This document shows, piece by piece, positions 1 to 8,182 of a stretch of DNA of 64,000 nt (positions are counted from its first letter, which is position 1; each line of letters begins with the position of its first letter). The DNA comes from Nocardioides flavus (ex Wang et al. 2016) (lineage in GTDB: Bacteria > Actinomycetota > Actinomycetes > Propionibacteriales > Nocardioidaceae), in the NCBI RefSeq assembly GCF_014653115.1, contig NZ_BNAD01000001.1, positions 1-64,000 of the forward strand, given 5' to 3'. The notes beneath the pieces are model-generated. The model saw only the letters and a list, made by a program, of their open reading frames with translations, had not been told where the DNA came from and did not search any database. A program made the translations under genes and the position numbers.

Positions 1-152
1 TGACCCCAGGCACGCCGTTCTCCTGTCACCGGTTCCTGTTCTTCGACAGCTCAGAAACCTAGGCAGGGAGCGGCGTGCCGCCACGACAGGCGCGCTCACC
101 TACCCACAGATGTGTCAGGAGAGCCGGTTGACCGGTGATCCCGACGGGCGGA
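1..152. other. Edge sequence before the first gene
   Basis: No gene is recognisable here. The window opens with TGA, which could be the stop codon of a plus-strand gene lying outside, but nothing supports this. The stretch is downstream of the minus-strand acylase gene and would hold its transcript end. I see no hairpin with a T-run. Confidence 0.5.
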
Positions 153-2786
153 CTACTCGCCCGCGGGCGTCAGCACCAGCCGGTCCTCGGCCGCGGCCTC
201 GACCGCCTCGCGGGTGTACGCCCACGGGAGCGTCTCGCCGTCGACGAAGAGCTCGGTCTGGTCGGAGTAGTGCGACGACGCCGGGTGCCCGGAGACGCCG
301 GTGAGGTTGATCCACCGCGAGTCGTCCCAGTCGGCGAGCGAGACCACCATCCGCATCGAGGGTGCCGCGGTCACCTCGAAGCCCTCGACCGCGTTCCAGG
401 AGGTGGCGTCGACGATCGACGAGCCGCCGCCGACCTCCCAGCCGGTGCGGTTGAAGAGCCGCTCGACCGGCGCGATGCCGGACTCGCCGAGCGTGGCCTG
501 GCGCAGGTCCATCCGGTGCAGTCGGCCCCACTCCCACAGCTTCGGGTCGCGGGACTGGCGCCGGGTCATCTCGTCGCGGGCGTCGATGAGCGCCGCGCGC
601 AGGATGTCGTCGCGGGTCTCGACGGTGCCCTCGGTCGTCGCGTCGTCCCACCACGGGCCGGCGGGCTCGGTGAGCATCTGGCCGACCACGCGGAACCACC
701 TGTCGCCGCCGTCGGGCCAGGTGCGCTGGCGCAGGTCGTCGTGGAAGGTCTTCTGCAGCAGCGTGCGCCACACCGCGTTGAAGTACGCCGCGGGAGCGCT
801 GTCGGCAGGAGAGGTGAAGTCCCACCCGCGCAGCAGGTTCTGCGCGTTGCGGTAGTAGGGCGACGGCAGCCGCTCGACGTCGAGGAGGTAGGGCACGAGG
901 GTCTCGGCCATCGGGTTCACCGAGTCGAGCTGCAGCTCGGCCATCTCCTCGACGGACAGCTCGCCCTCGTCCTCGAGCACCTCACGGATGCGGGTCGACC
1001 GGTAGCCGTAGTCCCAGTCCTCGGTGAGGAGGTAGGGGTAGTCCTCGTCGACCACGGCCTGGTTGGCCGTCGCGATCCAGCCCTCCTCGGGGTCCAGGAC
1101 GCTCGGCAGGCCGTCGAAGGGGATGTAGTCGCCGGTCCAGTCGTTGGCGCTGATCCAGCCCTCCACCGGCAGCGTGCCGTCGTTGCCGGCTCGCCGGATC
1201 GGGATCCGGCCGGGCGACTGGTAGCCGATGTGGCCCTCGCGGTCGGCGTACACCAGGTTCTGCGCGGGCACGCTGAAGTCGGCGGCCGCCGCCCGGAAGG
1301 AGTCCCAGTCCGAGGCGCGGTTGAGCGCCAGGATCGCGTCGGCGGTCGGGGCGGGCTCGAGGGCGGTCCACGCCAGCGCCACGGCGTACCCGGTGCCGCG
1401 CTCGCCCGGCTCGTCGGTCGGCGCGTTGGCGCCGACCGAGGCGAACTCGGCCGACACGTCGCTGATCAGGGGGCCGTGGACGGTCTCGCGCACCCGCAGC
1501 TCGACGTCGTCCTCGCCGCGGACCTCGATGGTCTCGGTGCGCACCTGCATCGGCTCGGTCTCGCCGTCGCGGACGTAGCGGTCGTCGCCGGCGGTCTGCT
1601 CGAGGAACAGGTCGGTCACGTCCGGGCCGAGGTTGGTGAAGCCCCAGGCGATGTCGGCGTTGTGCCCGATGATGACCCCGGGGACGCCGGAGAAGGTGAA
1701 GCCGGCGGTGTCGAGGGTGCAGTCGGGCGTGACGTCGCGGCAGTGCAGGCCCATCTGCATCCAGATGCCCGGCTGGCTGATCCCCAGGTGCGGGTCGTTG
1801 GCGAGGATCGGCAGGCCGGTGGCGCTGTGCTCGCCGTCGACGACCCAGGAGTTGCTGCCGATGCCGCGGCCCTTGCCGATGAGCTCCGGCATCGCGTCGA
1901 GCCGGTCCTGCACGCGCTCGAGCGCGTCGACCACGCCTCGCGGGTACGCCGGGCGGCGCGGGTTGCGGGTGGCGTTGCCGGTGGCGTTCTGCTCGAAGAC
2001 GCCGTCGACCACGCCGCCCCCCTCCACGATCGGCGGGTGCTCGTCGTAGGGGTACTCCGGCCACAGGGACGCGATCTCGTCCTCGGTGTGATCCAGGGAC
2101 AGCAGCACCCGGTCGACCTCGGCGTCCATGTTGCCGCGCAGGTCCCACGCCATCGCCTTGAGCCAGGCCAGCGAGTCGACCGGCTGCCACTCCTCGGGCG
2201 TGTAGTCGAGGCCCGTGAGCCCGAGCACGCTGTACTCGGTCGCGAGCTGCGAGGGGCTGCGGTCGGCGAGGTAGGCGTTGACCCCGTCGGCGTACGACGA
2301 CAGCGCGTCGCGCGTGGCCGGCTCGAGCAGCGCCCACTCGCGCTCGGCGACCCGGCGCCACCCCATCGTGCGGATGAACCGGTCGGTCTCGAGGGTGTCG
2401 GGACCGAAGATCTCCGAGAGCCGCCCGGCGGTGACGTGTCGGCGGAAGTCCATCTCGAAGAACCGCTCCTGGGCGTGCACGAAGCCCTGCGCGAACATCA
2501 GGTCGGCGTCGGTGTCGGCATAGACCTGCGCGATGCCGTGCTCGTCGCGCACCACCTCGACCGCGGCGGACAGGCCGGGCACCTCGAGCTCGCCGGAGGT
2601 CTGCGGCAGGGGGCGGCGTACGACCGTGACGACCGCGGCGGCGAGCACCACGAGGACCAGCACCAGACCCAGGGCGGTCCACGCCGCCCAGCGCACCGCC
2701 CGGGGCGCGCGTCGGAAGGTCTGCCACCGCGAGCGCCGGCCGGGCGCGGCGGTGTCGGGCTCGGGGGTGGCTGCAGGCTCGCTCAT
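153..2786 (-). CDS. Penicillin acylase family protein, membrane anchored
   Basis: The 877-residue product is an Ntn-hydrolase of the penicillin/aculeacin/acyl-homoserine-lactone acylase family, which cleaves amide-linked acyl chains after self-processing into two chains. The autoprocessing site is seen as GIGSNSW, with the predicted nucleophile Ser311 directly after Gly310, followed by the typical NDPHLG segment near residue 327. Residues about 33-56 form one hydrophobic segment after a basic stretch, so the enzyme is probably anchored with its catalytic part outside. An upstream in-frame start would add 37 residues, but the ATG at 2786 follows a purine-rich GGCGAAGA and begins a normal cytoplasmic tail. 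The substrate cannot be told from sequence; penicillin itself is unlikely to be natural. Quorum quenching or acyl-amide scavenging are possible. Confidence 0.9.
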   Translation of the reverse strand: MSEPAATPEPDTAAPGRRSRWQTFRRAPRAVRWAAWTALGLVLVLVVLAAAVVTVVRRPLPQTSGELEVPGLSAAVEVVRDEHGIAQVYADTDADLMFAQGFVHAQERFFEMDFRRHVTAGRLSEIFGPDTLETDRFIRTMGWRRVAEREWALLEPATRDALSSYADGVNAYLADRSPSQLATEYSVLGLTGLDYTPEEWQPVDSLAWLKAMAWDLRGNMDAEVDRVLLSLDHTEDEIASLWPEYPYDEHPPIVEGGGVVDGVFEQNATGNATRNPRRPAYPRGVVDALERVQDRLDAMPELIGKGRGIGSNSWVVDGEHSATGLPILANDPHLGISQPGIWMQMGLHCRDVTPDCTLDTAGFTFSGVPGVIIGHNADIAWGFTNLGPDVTDLFLEQTAGDDRYVRDGETEPMQVRTETIEVRGEDDVELRVRETVHGPLISDVSAEFASVGANAPTDEPGERGTGYAVALAWTALEPAPTADAILALNRASDWDSFRAAAADFSVPAQNLVYADREGHIGYQSPGRIPIRRAGNDGTLPVEGWISANDWTGDYIPFDGLPSVLDPEEGWIATANQAVVDEDYPYLLTEDWDYGYRSTRIREVLEDEGELSVEEMAELQLDSVNPMAETLVPYLLDVERLPSPYYRNAQNLLRGWDFTSPADSAPAAYFNAVWRTLLQKTFHDDLRQRTWPDGGDRWFRVVGQMLTEPAGPWWDDATTEGTVETRDDILRAALIDARDEMTRRQSRDPKLWEWGRLHRMDLRQATLGESGIAPVERLFNRTGWEVGGGSSIVDATSWNAVEGFEVTAAPSMRMVVSLADWDDSRWINLTGVSGHPASSHYSDQTELFVDGETLPWAYTREAVEAAAEDRLVLTPAGE

Positions 2787-2889
2787 GTCTTCGCCATTGT
2801 GCCGTACCATTGGCAGTCGAAGGGCCTGAGTGCCAGCGCGTCGCGCCGGCCCTGCCGATCCCCGCCCGCAGCGCCACCCGAGGACCACG

Positions 2890-3198
2890 ATGCCCACCTA
2901 CCAGTACGCCTGCACCGAGTGCGGCCACTCCTTCGAGCAGTTCCAGAGCTTCAGCGAGGACGCGCTGACCGTCTGCCCCGAGTGCGACGGCCGGCTGCGC
3001 AAGCTGTTCAACGCCGTCGGCGTGGTCTTCAAGGGCTCGGGCTTCTACCGCACCGACAGCCGCTCGTCCGACTCGTCCTCCTCGACCCCCGCCGCGGCGA
3101 CGTCGGGCGCCTCGTCCTCGAGCGGCGCGGCCTCGACCTCGTCGTCCTCGGCGTCCTCGGCGTCCACCTCGAGCTCGACCTCCTCGACCTCCGACTGA
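2890..3198 (+). CDS. FmdB-type zinc ribbon protein
   Basis: A 102-residue protein with the N-terminal FmdB/CxxC-CxxC zinc ribbon: MPTYQYACTECGHSFEQFQS, then CPECDG near residues 38-43 and the conserved VVFKGSGFYRTDSR at 45-58. The two CxxC pairs should bind one zinc. The C-terminal 45 residues are almost only Ser, Ala and Thr, a low-complexity tail usual in actinobacterial members. FmdB was named as a putative regulator of formamidase, but the role of the family is unclear. It is divergent from the acylase gene, with about 100 bp between the starts. Confidence 0.88.
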   Translation: MPTYQYACTECGHSFEQFQSFSEDALTVCPECDGRLRKLFNAVGVVFKGSGFYRTDSRSSDSSSSTPAAATSGASSSSGAASTSSSSASSASTSSSTSSTSD

Positions 3199-3250
3199 CC
3201 CCTGTGGAGAGCCCGAGCGGCCGACCGCCCGTCCGGCCTAGCGTCGGCGC

Positions 3251-3877
3251 ATGCTCCCGGGACTCCCACCTGCCCGCCGCCGGCTCCGCGCCGTACGCCA
3301 CCAGCTGCGGCGTCGACGACGACTGATCGCCGCGACGCTGGCGGCGCTCGCGGTGCTCAGCGCGCTGCGTACGCTCGCCCCGCCTGCGCCTCCCACCGTC
3401 GAGGTCCTCGTGGCTGCCCGCGACCTGCCGTCCGGGGCGCTGATCGGCGAGGACGACCTCGTCGGCCGCGCGTGGCCGGCCGACCTCGCGCCCGACGCCG
3501 CCGCCACGTCACCGGCCGGTCGCGTCCTGGCCGCACCGATCGCCCGCGGTGAGGTCGTGACCGACGTACGTCTCGTCGGCCCGCGGCTCGCGCCCGCCGG
3601 GGAGACGGTCGTGCCGGTACGGCTGCCCGACGCCGGCATGGCCGCGCTGCTGAAGGCCGGGGACGAGGTCGACCTGCTCGCCACCGACCCCGGCACCGGC
3701 GCGTCCACGGTGGTGGCGCGGGACGTCACGGTGCTGGCCACCCCCACCGGCGTCCCGGAGGGCCCGGCCGGCGGGTCGGGCGGAGCACTGGTGGTGGTCG
3801 GCGCGAGCGCCACGGAGGCGACCGGCATCGCCGGGGCTGCGCTGACGCAGTTCCTCACGGTGTCGTGGAGCCACTAG
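3251..3877 (+). CDS. SAF-domain membrane protein (CpaB/RcpC-like)
   Basis: The 208-residue product has a basic N-terminus (residues 8-25), one membrane segment (about 26-43), then a SAF domain beginning near residue 49 (EVLVAARDLPSGALIGEDDL) and a Flp-pilus CpaB/RcpC-like second part with KAGDEVDLLAT near 136. Proteins of this type serve in assembly of Flp/tad pili, but no other pilus genes are nearby, and in actinobacteria such stand-alone SAF proteins are common with unknown role. The C-terminal VVVGASATEATGIAGAALTQ looks like the usual end of the family. Confidence 0.75.
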   Translation: MLPGLPPARRRLRAVRHQLRRRRRLIAATLAALAVLSALRTLAPPAPPTVEVLVAARDLPSGALIGEDDLVGRAWPADLAPDAAATSPAGRVLAAPIARGEVVTDVRLVGPRLAPAGETVVPVRLPDAGMAALLKAGDEVDLLATDPGTGASTVVARDVTVLATPTGVPEGPAGGSGGALVVVGASATEATGIAGAALTQFLTVSWSH

Positions 3878-3936
3878 CATGAGCCGCGTTCACTGACCCG
3901 CGGCTCCTCGGGGGCCCCACACGAGGGAGATCGACC

Positions 3937-4290
3937 ATGAGTGGCTTCAAGGCATTCGTCCTGAAGGGCAACCTGATCGAGATCGCGACCGGCCTGATCA
4001 TGGCCTTGGCCTTCGCGGCCGTCGTGACGACGTTCACCGAGTGGCTCACCGGCCTGCTGCCGGACACCAGCTCGGAGATCTTCTCCACCGCGCCCCAGAG
4101 CTTCGGCGCATTCCTCAATGCGCTCGTCTCGTTCCTCATCATGGCCGCCGTCGTCTACTTCTTCATCGTCCTGCCCTACACGAAGGCCAAGGAGCGCTTC
4201 TTCCCCACCGAGGAGGCCGGCACCCCCGCGGACGTCGCGCTGCTCGAGGAGATCCGCGACCTGCTCCGCGCCCGCGGCGGCGCGGTCTGA
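3937..4290 (+). CDS. mscL: Large-conductance mechanosensitive channel
   Basis: A 117-residue MscL. The N-terminal helix (MSGFKAFVLKGNLIEIATGL) runs into the first membrane helix, a periplasmic-type loop (TGLLPDTSSEIF) follows, and the second membrane helix is near 66-82. The C-terminal cytoplasmic helix is PADVALLEEIRDLL. MscL opens at high membrane tension and releases solutes on hypo-osmotic shock. A GGGAG Shine-Dalgarno lies upstream of the ATG. It stands alone and converges on the small gene of the LCP operon. Confidence 0.96.
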   Translation: MSGFKAFVLKGNLIEIATGLIMALAFAAVVTTFTEWLTGLLPDTSSEIFSTAPQSFGAFLNALVSFLIMAAVVYFFIVLPYTKAKERFFPTEEAGTPADVALLEEIRDLLRARGGAV

Positions 4291-4312
4291 CCCCTGGCGG
4301 CGTACGCCCGGC

Positions 4313-4513
4313 TCAGCCGTGGTGCGGCGGGACCTGCTCGCGATACCAGTCGTCGCCCTTGCCCGTACGGTCCTCGCGAGCGTCGCGGTCGTCGGAGGTC
4401 TGCTCGGGCCCGCCGTCGCCGAAGACCGCGGCCAGCCGGCGGCGGCGCTCCCACTCCGGCTCCGCACCCTCGCCGGGCGCCGGGGGCGTGTCGGAGGAGG
4501 GCGGCCTGCTCAT
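4313..4513 (-). CDS. Small conserved-looking actinobacterial protein downstream of LCP gene
   Basis: This 66-residue gene starts at an ATG that overlaps the stop of the LCP gene in an ATGA junction, so it is probably translated by coupling. The product is acidic and basic with no membrane segment; it carries WERRRRLAAVFGDGGPEQT in the middle and ends in DDWYREQVPPHHG. I recall small actinobacterial proteins with this RLAxVFGD...PEQTSDxRD...DxWYREQxPPHHG pattern, but no function is known to me. The coupling to an LCP enzyme suggests a cell-envelope link, which is only inference. Confidence 0.75.
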   Translation of the reverse strand: MSRPPSSDTPPAPGEGAEPEWERRRRLAAVFGDGGPEQTSDDRDAREDRTGKGDDWYREQVPPHHG

Positions 4514-5790
4514 GCGCAGACGCCGAAGATGCGCTCCTCGGGCGGCGTCGTCGTCTCCGGCTCCTCCGACGGCGTCTCCGTCGGGGTCTCGGTGGGCGAG
4601 GCGGTCTCGGTGGGCGTCTCGGACGGCGTCTCGCTGGGGGTCTCGCTGGGCGAGGCGGTCTCGGACGGCGTCTCGCTGCCCGGCGGCGGTGTCGCCGTGG
4701 AGCTGGGCGGTGCCTCGGCGCTGGTCGAGGTGCCCTTGAGCAGGCGGGCCGGGATCTCCTTGTCCTGGGCGATCAGCTCCCAGATCCGGTCGGCCTCGGG
4801 CCTCCAGAACACCTTGCCGCGGAACTCGGAGTCGGTCGAGTAGTAGTCGGTCGGCAGCGTGACGAACTTGATCTTGTCGAGGCCGATGCCCTGCAGCTGC
4901 ATCGCGACCTTGCCCAGCCGCGTGACCCGGGCGAACTCCTCGTCGGTCTGCAGCGACTCGGTCGCGGCGTCCAGGAAGCGCACCACCTTGTCGAGCCGGG
5001 TCAGGGTGCCGGCCGAGAGGACCTTGCGCACCAGCGCACCGATGAACTCCTGCTGACGCCGGATGCGAGAGATGTCGTTCTGCTGCTCCAGCTCGCCGAC
5101 GTAGCGGGCCCGGACGTAGTCGAGGGCCTGGTCGCCGGTGAGCACCGACGGGTCGCCGGCGGGCACGTAGATCTGCCGCGGCCGGTCGACGATGTCCTCG
5201 GGCACGCACACCGGCACGCCGCCGACCGCGTCGACCATCGAGCCGAAGCTGGCGAAGTCGACGACGACGAAGTGCTCGACGCGGATCCCGGTGTTCTGCT
5301 CGACCTGGGCCAGCGTGCACACCGGCCCACCGATGCCGTACGCCTCGTTCCACATCACCTCGGTCGCGGCCGGGGAGTCGCAGCCGTCCTCGGGACGGTC
5401 GACGATGGAGTCGCGCGGGATCGACACGGCGTACGCCCGGCTGCGGTCCGCGGACAGGTGCACGAGGATCGTGGTGTCGGAGCCGCCGCCGCCCTCGGCG
5501 TCGATGTCGCAGCCCTCGCACTCGCGCGAGTCGGAGCCCATCACCAGGATGTCGAGCGGCTGGCCGTTGCCGGTGTAGACCTCTTCGGGCCGGTCGGTGA
5601 GCACGTCGGTGGAGATGCCCTCGATGTTGCCGTCGAGGTGGCGGACGAAGTAGATCGTGCCGAGCCCCGTGACGAGGGCGAGCACGAGCGCGCTGATCAG
5701 GATCACGCGACCGACGGCGTGCTTGCGGGCGACCTTGCCCCGGCGCTTGGGCGCGCCCACGGCAGGTTCCGGGCGCGACTCGTCGGACAC
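4510..5790 (-). CDS. LytR-CpsA-Psr (LCP) family cell-wall glycopolymer ligase
   Basis: The 426-residue protein has a basic cytoplasmic N-terminus, one membrane helix at about 28-48, and an LCP domain from about residue 75 (LDILVMGSDSR, then the pyrophosphate-binding arginine region AVSIPRDSIVD, and DYVRARY near 235). LCP enzymes move lipid-linked glycopolymers onto peptidoglycan outside the membrane. The last 70 residues are a low-complexity tail of SETPSET-like repeats (DNA about 4,560-4,690), probably a wall-spanning or disordered spacer. The start is GTG, preceded by AAGGTGAG. It may act on the polysaccharide made by the locus at 42-64 kb, but distance makes this a guess. Confidence 0.93.
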   Translation of the reverse strand: MSDESRPEPAVGAPKRRGKVARKHAVGRVILISALVLALVTGLGTIYFVRHLDGNIEGISTDVLTDRPEEVYTGNGQPLDILVMGSDSRECEGCDIDAEGGGGSDTTILVHLSADRSRAYAVSIPRDSIVDRPEDGCDSPAATEVMWNEAYGIGGPVCTLAQVEQNTGIRVEHFVVVDFASFGSMVDAVGGVPVCVPEDIVDRPRQIYVPAGDPSVLTGDQALDYVRARYVGELEQQNDISRIRRQQEFIGALVRKVLSAGTLTRLDKVVRFLDAATESLQTDEEFARVTRLGKVAMQLQGIGLDKIKFVTLPTDYYSTDSEFRGKVFWRPEADRIWELIAQDKEIPARLLKGTSTSAEAPPSSTATPPPGSETPSETASPSETPSETPSETPTETASPTETPTETPSEEPETTTPPEERIFGVCA

Positions 5791-5897
5791 GGGCTCACCT
5801 TCGAACGGGTGGGGAAGAAACTGACCGGGACGGAATCTACTTCACTTCGGCAACTTTGCCGCCCTCCGCAGGACGCGGCGCGCGGCCGCGTACGACC

Positions 5898-6272
5898 TCA
5901 GCCGTCGCGTCGCGTCGCCAGCAGGCCGATGAACTCGTCGGCCATGTCGAGCTGCCGCACCAGGCGCTGCCGACGCTCGGCCGCGTCCTCCGACACCGCA
6001 CCGAGGCGCGCGCGGGCGACCTGCCGGGCAGCGTCGTCGGCAGCCGGGTCGTCGAGCACCTCGAGGTCGGCCATCACGGCCTTCATCTCGTCCAGGCTGA
6101 ACCCCAGCGGCTTCATCCGGCGGATCACGAGGATCTTGTCGACGTCGGCCTCGGTGTAGAGCCGGAAGCCGCCGTCGGTGCGCCCCGACGGGGTGAGCAG
6201 GCCGACCTCCTCCCAGTGCCGGAGGCTGCGCAGCGAGAGCTCCGTACGGGTCGCGACCTCGCCGATGTGCAT
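5898..6272 (-). CDS. MerR family transcriptional regulator
   Basis: A 124-residue MerR protein. The winged helix-turn-helix is at the N-terminus (MHIGEVATRTELSLRSLRHW, then GLLTPSGRTDGGFRLYTEADV), followed by RRMKPLGFSLDEMKAVM and a dimerising helix. No cysteine cluster is present, so it is not a metal sensor of the classical type. An in-frame start 16 residues upstream exists, but the ATG at 6272 has GAGGGG eight bases before it and starts at the usual family position. It diverges from the SulP transporter gene, and a palindrome between them is the likely operator. Confidence 0.9.
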   Translation of the reverse strand: MHIGEVATRTELSLRSLRHWEEVGLLTPSGRTDGGFRLYTEADVDKILVIRRMKPLGFSLDEMKAVMADLEVLDDPAADDAARQVARARLGAVSEDAAERRQRLVRQLDMADEFIGLLATRRDG

Positions 6273-6326
6273 GACGGGCCCCTCGACGGACTGCTCGCCC
6301 ACGACCGCCACCCTCCTCACGATTTC

Positions 6327-6354
6327 AACCCTACCCTCACGTGAGAGTAGGTTT
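6327..6354. promoter_or_regulatory. Palindromic operator between merR and sulP genes
   Basis: A 28-bp inverted repeat centred on CTCACGTGAG: 12 of the 14 base pairs match (AACCCTACCCTCAC against GTGAGAGTAGGTTT). It lies in the divergent region of the MerR and SulP genes. MerR proteins bind such dyads between the -35 and -10 boxes, so this is the expected binding site. Its right half would cover the first codons if the SulP gene began at GTG 6341, which argues for a later start. Confidence 0.75.
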
Positions 6355-6361
6355 CCCCCCC

Positions 6362-7873
6362 GTGCCTGCCACCGCCGAGCCTATGGCCCCCGTCACCGAG
6401 CCCACCGTACGAGCCGCCCTCCGCTCGCCGCGGCTGCTGCGCACCGAGGTCCTCGCCGGCCTCGTCGTCGCGCTGGCGCTCATCCCCGAGGCGATCTCGT
6501 TCTCGATCATCGCCGGGGTCGACCCGCGGGTCGGGCTCTTCGCGTCCTTCACGATGGCGGTCTCGATCGCCTTCCTCGGCGGCCGCCCGGCGATGATCTC
6601 GGCCGCGACCGGCGCCATCGCCCTCGTCATCGCGCCGGTCATGCGCGACCACGGGTACGACTACCTGATCGCCACCGTGCTGCTCGGCGGCGTGCTCCAG
6701 GTCGGCCTCGGCCTGGCCGGCGTCGCGCGTCTGATGAGGTTCATCCCGCGCCAGGTCATGGTCGGGTTCGTCAACGCCCTCGCGATCCTGATCTTCCTCG
6801 CGCAGGTCCCGCACCTGGTCGACGTGCCGTGGCTGGTCTACCCGATGGTCGCCGTCGGCATCGCGCTCATCGTGGGCTTCCCGCGCATCAACACCGTCAT
6901 CCCGGCGCCGCTCGTCGCCATCGTGGCGCTCACCGCCTTCACCCTCGTGGCCGGACTGTCGCTGCCCGACGTCGGCGACGAGGGCGAGCTGCCCGACAGC
7001 CTCCCCGAGCTGTTCCTGCCCGACGTCCCGTGGACGCTGGAGACGCTGCAGGTCATCGCCCCGTACGCCGTGGCGATGGCACTCGTCGGCCTGCTCGAGT
7101 CCCTGCTCACGGCCAAGCTCGTCGACGACATCACCGACACCCGCTCCGACAAGACCCGCGAGGTATGGGGCCAGGGCGCCGCCAACGTCGTCACCGGCTT
7201 CTTCGGCGGGATGGGCGGCTGCGCGATGATCGGCCAGACGATGATCAACGTGAAGGCCTCCGGCGCCCGCACCCGGATCTCCACCTTCCTCGCCGGCGTC
7301 TTCCTGCTCACCCTCGTCGTCGGCTTCGGCGACGTCGTCGCGCTCATCCCGATGGCCGCGCTCGTCGCGGTCATGGTGATGGTGTCGGTGGCGACCTTCG
7401 ACTGGCACTCCGTGCAGCCCTCGACGCTGCGGCGGATGCCGCGGTCGGAGACCACGGTCATGCTCGCCACGGTCGCGGTCACCGTCCTCACCCACAACCT
7501 GGCCATCGGCGTCGGGGTCGGCGTGCTGGTCGCGATGACGCTCTTCGCCCGCCGCGTCGCCCACCTCACCGAGGTCCAGCGCGAGGTGGTCGAGGACCGG
7601 CAGGGCGTCCCGACTGCCGTCTACCGCGTCACGGGCGAGCTGTTCTTCGCCTCGTCCAACGACCTCTACACGCAGTTCGACTACGCCGGCGACCCCGACC
7701 ACGTGGTCATCGACCTCTCGCAGTCCCACGTGTGGGACGCCTCGTCCGTCGCCTCGCTCGACGCGATCACGACCAAGTACACCCGCAAGGGCAAGGTCGT
7801 CCAGATCGTCGGGCTCAACCCCTCGAGCGCCGAGCGCCACGAGCGGCTCAGCGGGTCACTGCCGTCGCACTGA
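6362..7873 (+). CDS. SulP family anion transporter with STAS domain
   Basis: A SulP/SLC26 transporter of about 503 residues. It has 10-12 hydrophobic helices, the family region PEAISFSIIAGVDPRVGLFAS after the first helix, and a C-terminal STAS domain (VIDLSQSHVWDASSVASLD). The family carries sulfate, bicarbonate or other anions by proton or sodium symport. Start choice: an earlier in-frame GTG at 6341 lies inside the operator palindrome, so I prefer GTG 6362; ATG 6383 is also possible. No clear Shine-Dalgarno is seen, and a leaderless transcript is possible. Expression is probably set by the divergent MerR protein. Confidence 0.9.
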   Translation: MPATAEPMAPVTEPTVRAALRSPRLLRTEVLAGLVVALALIPEAISFSIIAGVDPRVGLFASFTMAVSIAFLGGRPAMISAATGAIALVIAPVMRDHGYDYLIATVLLGGVLQVGLGLAGVARLMRFIPRQVMVGFVNALAILIFLAQVPHLVDVPWLVYPMVAVGIALIVGFPRINTVIPAPLVAIVALTAFTLVAGLSLPDVGDEGELPDSLPELFLPDVPWTLETLQVIAPYAVAMALVGLLESLLTAKLVDDITDTRSDKTREVWGQGAANVVTGFFGGMGGCAMIGQTMINVKASGARTRISTFLAGVFLLTLVVGFGDVVALIPMAALVAVMVMVSVATFDWHSVQPSTLRRMPRSETTVMLATVAVTVLTHNLAIGVGVGVLVAMTLFARRVAHLTEVQREVVEDRQGVPTAVYRVTGELFFASSNDLYTQFDYAGDPDHVVIDLSQSHVWDASSVASLDAITTKYTRKGKVVQIVGLNPSSAERHERLSGSLPSH

Positions 7874-7938
7874 CGCGCGACCCCGTACGCCGTCGTGGCA
7901 GGATGCTGCCCGCCGCGGCACCATGGTGACGCGACAAC

Positions 7939-8014
7939 GCCCCAGTAGCTCAGTGGATAGAGCAGCCGCCTCCTAAGCGAAAGGTCGCAAGTTCGACTCT
8001 TGCCTGGGGCACCA
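7939..8014 (+). tRNA. tRNA-Arg (anticodon CCU)
   Basis: A full cloverleaf with encoded CCA. The acceptor stem GCCCCAG/CTGGGGC is perfect, the D stem is GCTC/GAGC, the T arm is GCAAG-TTCGACT-CTTGC, and the anticodon loop CTCCTAA gives CCU (AGG codons). In the anticodon stem, three inner pairs are normal, but positions 27-43 (G-A) and 28-42 (C-A) do not pair. Confidence 0.95.
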
Positions 8015-8182
8015 CCCAACCACCAGCACGCGTCACTCCGCACCCGCGCCCGACACCGTGGCGGGGAAGACGAAGTCCTCGTCGGGCAGGAGGTCCTCGA
8101 CGCCTCGCACGGCGTCGCCCACCTCGGAGCCGCCGCTCGTGCCGATGGAAGGTGCGATGCAGGTCGCGCATGGCCCCGCTCG
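8015..8182. other. Intergenic stretch between tRNA-Arg and XRE gene
   Basis: I see no gene or integrase attachment duplication here. On the minus strand the reading frame of the XRE gene stays open after its stop codon down to a stop at 8033-8035, but it has no useful start codon. It may be chance in high-GC DNA. Confidence 0.4.

Noticed and set aside
135..3326. Very long open frame on the plus strand, antiparallel to the acylase gene
   Set aside because: High-GC DNA keeps opposite frames open. The translation is Arg/Val/Gly-rich without family pattern, and the minus strand has a clear acylase. The same applies to many long antisense frames, such as 29,779-33,498 and 52,617-55,823 on the minus strand.
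4560..4690. Short tandem repeats in DNA
   Set aside because: They encode the Ser/Glu/Thr/Pro-rich tail of the LCP protein and are explained as low-complexity coding sequence. The same holds for the Thr-Pro spacer at 34,210-34,280.
7681..8043. Minus-strand frame with GKSRTCDLSLRRRLLYPLSYWG
   Set aside because: This is the translation of the antisense strand of the tRNA gene, a known annotation artefact, not a protein.
8033..8182. Open continuation of the XRE frame after its stop
   Set aside because: It reads plausibly (GVEDLLPDEDFVFPATV) but has no start codon except an internal GTG, and no family match. Read-through or a remnant is possible, but chance is simpler.
7939..8182. Integration site of a mobile element at the tRNA
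   Set aside because: No integrase, excisionase or duplicated tRNA end was found within the following genes.
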